Of a stretch of DNA of 7,514 nucleotides, positions 6,300 to 7,514 are shown one piece after another. Below the pieces are notes generated by a model that saw only the letters and a program-made list of their open reading frames with translations, was not told where the DNA came from and did no database searches. Made by a program: the position numbers and the translations under genes. Numbering within the stretch: the first letter of the stretch is position 1; every line of letters begins with the position of its first letter. This DNA is from a bacterium (GTDB taxonomy: Bacteria; Patescibacteriota; Gracilibacteria; JAUYGZ01): NCBI GenBank assembly GCA_030699855.1, contig JAUYKR010000119.1, forward strand, positions 1 through 7,514. Reading direction: 5' to 3'.

Positions 6300-6305
6300 C
6301 TTCCT

Positions 6306-7514
6306 ATGCAGAGCAAGTTTATGGCCGCCATCAACCAGTTGGCTGCCGAAAAAAATCTTCCCAAAGACAAGGTGATGGAAATCGTCTGCCACGCTTTGCG
6401 TGCGGCATACCGCAAGGATTATGGCAACCGCGATCAGAACATCGAAGTCGTTCTGGATGAAGACACGGGAATTGCCACGGTTTTCCTGATCAAACTGGTC
6501 GTCGAAGAATATAGTCCAGAAGAGCCGGAGGAGTGCCAGATCCTCATCAAGGACGCCAAGAAGTACAAAAAGGACGCCGCTGTCGGTGAGGAAATCAAAA
6601 TCGATGTCACTCCGGATGACTATGGCCGCATCGCCGCCCAGAGTGCCAAACAGGTCATCATTCAGCGCATTCAGGAGGCCGAGAAGGACATCATCACCGA
6701 CATGTACAAGGATCGTGAACACGAGATCCTGAATGGATACGTCAACCGAGTCGAAGGGCCGAACGTCTACATCGATCTGGATCGGACTCAGGCAGTCCTT
6801 CGCCCTCAGGATCAGATTCCCCGCGAGGCCTATACGAATGGCCAACGCATCAAGGTGTATCTGGACAAGGTGAGCGCCACGCCAAAGGGTCCTCGTCTTC
6901 TCATTTCCCGAACTCACCCCAGACTGGTGAATTGCTTGTTGGAGCTGGAAATTCCCGAAGTTCGGGAAAAAGTGGTGGAAGTGAAGGCCGTGGCCCGCGA
7001 GCCGGGCGTGCGCACGAAAGTGGCGGTTTCTTCCAAGGACTCCAATGTCGATCCCATCGGCGCCTGCGTCGGTCAAAAGGGCGTCCGCATTCAGAGCATC
7101 ATGGAGGAATTCAACGGCGAGCGCATCGACATCATAGAATTTTCCGAGGATACACTGGAAATGTTGAACGCCGCTCTGGCTCCGGCCAAGATCTCTTACA
7201 TCGGGCTAGACGAAGCGCATCGTCGCGCTTCCGTGTACGTTCCGGTAGAAGAGCGAGCCCTGGCCATCGGTAAAGGCGGTCAAAACGTCCGTCTGGCTTC
7301 CATGCTCACCGGTTGGGAAATCGACATCTGCGATCTCGACAAACTCGATACTTCCAAGCTCGGCGAACTGAAAATCAAAGAGGTGGAGAAGACCCTGAAG
7401 GCCGAGAAGTCCGGCGTCAAAAAGGAAAAGAAAGAAAAGGTGGAAATGCCGGTGGCCGCCGAAGACATCAAAGATCTTCCGGGTATCACTCCGGATATCG
7501 TCAGCAAGTTGGAA
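6306..7514 (+). CDS. nusA: Transcription termination/antitermination factor NusA (3' end outside window)
   Basis: The frame stays open to the window edge and gives 403 residues without a stop. NusA binds RNA polymerase and nascent RNA, and controls pausing, intrinsic termination and antitermination. Domains in order: the RNA polymerase-binding N-terminal domain (1-132, including YGRIAAQSAKQVIIQRI at 106-122), S1 (about 137-203, GYVNRVEGPNVYIDL), KH1 (about 228-290, with REPGVRTKVAV, DPIGACVGQKGVRIQSI and the GxxG loop GQKG at 256-259), and KH2 (about 305-345, AIGKGGQNVRLAS with GKGG at 322-325). A Lys/Glu-rich linker follows (353-381), then the beginning of what looks like a helix-hairpin-helix domain (DIKDLPGITPDIVSKLE), which the window cuts. 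Met1 (6306) and Met6 (6321) are both possible starts; neither has a Shine-Dalgarno sequence. The usual neighbours rimP (before) and infB (after) are not seen: recX lies upstream and the downstream side is outside the window. Confidence 0.96.
   Translation, partial: MQSKFMAAINQLAAEKNLPKDKVMEIVCHALRAAYRKDYGNRDQNIEVVLDEDTGIATVFLIKLVVEEYSPEEPEECQILIKDAKKYKKDAAVGEEIKIDVTPDDYGRIAAQSAKQVIIQRIQEAEKDIITDMYKDREHEILNGYVNRVEGPNVYIDLDRTQAVLRPQDQIPREAYTNGQRIKVYLDKVSATPKGPRLLISRTHPRLVNCLLELEIPEVREKVVEVKAVAREPGVRTKVAVSSKDSNVDPIGACVGQKGVRIQSIMEEFNGERIDIIEFSEDTLEMLNAALAPAKISYIGLDEAHRRASVYVPVEERALAIGKGGQNVRLASMLTGWEIDICDLDKLDTSKLGELKIKEVEKTLKAEKSGVKKEKKEKVEMPVAAEDIKDLPGITPDIVSKLE

Noticed and set aside
6039..7076. 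A 345-codon open frame on the minus strand opposite recX and nusA
   Set aside because: It lies opposite strongly conserved NusA and RecX domains, and its translation is low-complexity (Asp/Leu/Phe/His-rich) with no recognisable domain. It is a mirror of the sense codon usage.
1..7514. Search for CRISPR arrays, tRNA or rRNA genes, insertion sequences, att sites or toxin-antitoxin pairs
   Set aside because: No regularly spaced repeats, cloverleaf-like segments, transposase motifs or terminal inverted repeats were seen by eye on either strand.

Overview
The window is about 7.5 kb of bacterial chromosome with a moderate, even GC content by eye (close to 50%) and densely packed genes. TGA ends several genes (at 1297, 2028, 5185 and 6224), so nothing suggests a recoded TGA. 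The source is probably an uncultured member of the Patescibacteria (candidate phyla radiation). I infer this from remembered family features of the NusA (its N-terminal domain, the AAQSAKQVIIQRIQEAEKD stretch, the KH signatures), from the small coiled-coil protein at 4877, and from the lack of well-spaced Shine-Dalgarno sites. It is not proven.

There are four regions. (1) Positions 1-2044, + strand: the tail of one gene and two complete genes of unrecognised function, 17-18 bp apart, which look like one transcription unit. One encodes a single-pass membrane protein with a long coiled coil; the other encodes a soluble protein. (2) Positions 2028-4742, - strand: a complete P2-type (SERCA-like) calcium-transporting P-type ATPase, whose 3' end overlaps the preceding gene tail to tail by 17 bp. 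(3) Positions 4743-5185: a divergent intergenic region with a reasonable + strand promoter, then a 102-residue coiled-coil protein. (4) Positions 5186-7514, + strand: a DEDDh 3'-5' exonuclease overlapping recX by 26 bp, a strong intrinsic terminator at 6262-6288, and nusA, which is cut off by the window end after 403 codons.

The right-hand part is housekeeping nucleic-acid metabolism: exonuclease proofreading or trimming, RecA control by RecX, and transcription elongation and termination by NusA. The ATPase handles ion export. The left-hand pair of unknown genes is the only candidate for something undescribed. The regulatory layout around nusA (terminator 17 nt before the start codon, possible leaderless start) is the most specific testable idea. 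I saw no tRNA, rRNA, CRISPR array, insertion sequence or prophage signature. No stretch longer than about 135 bases is without a gene.
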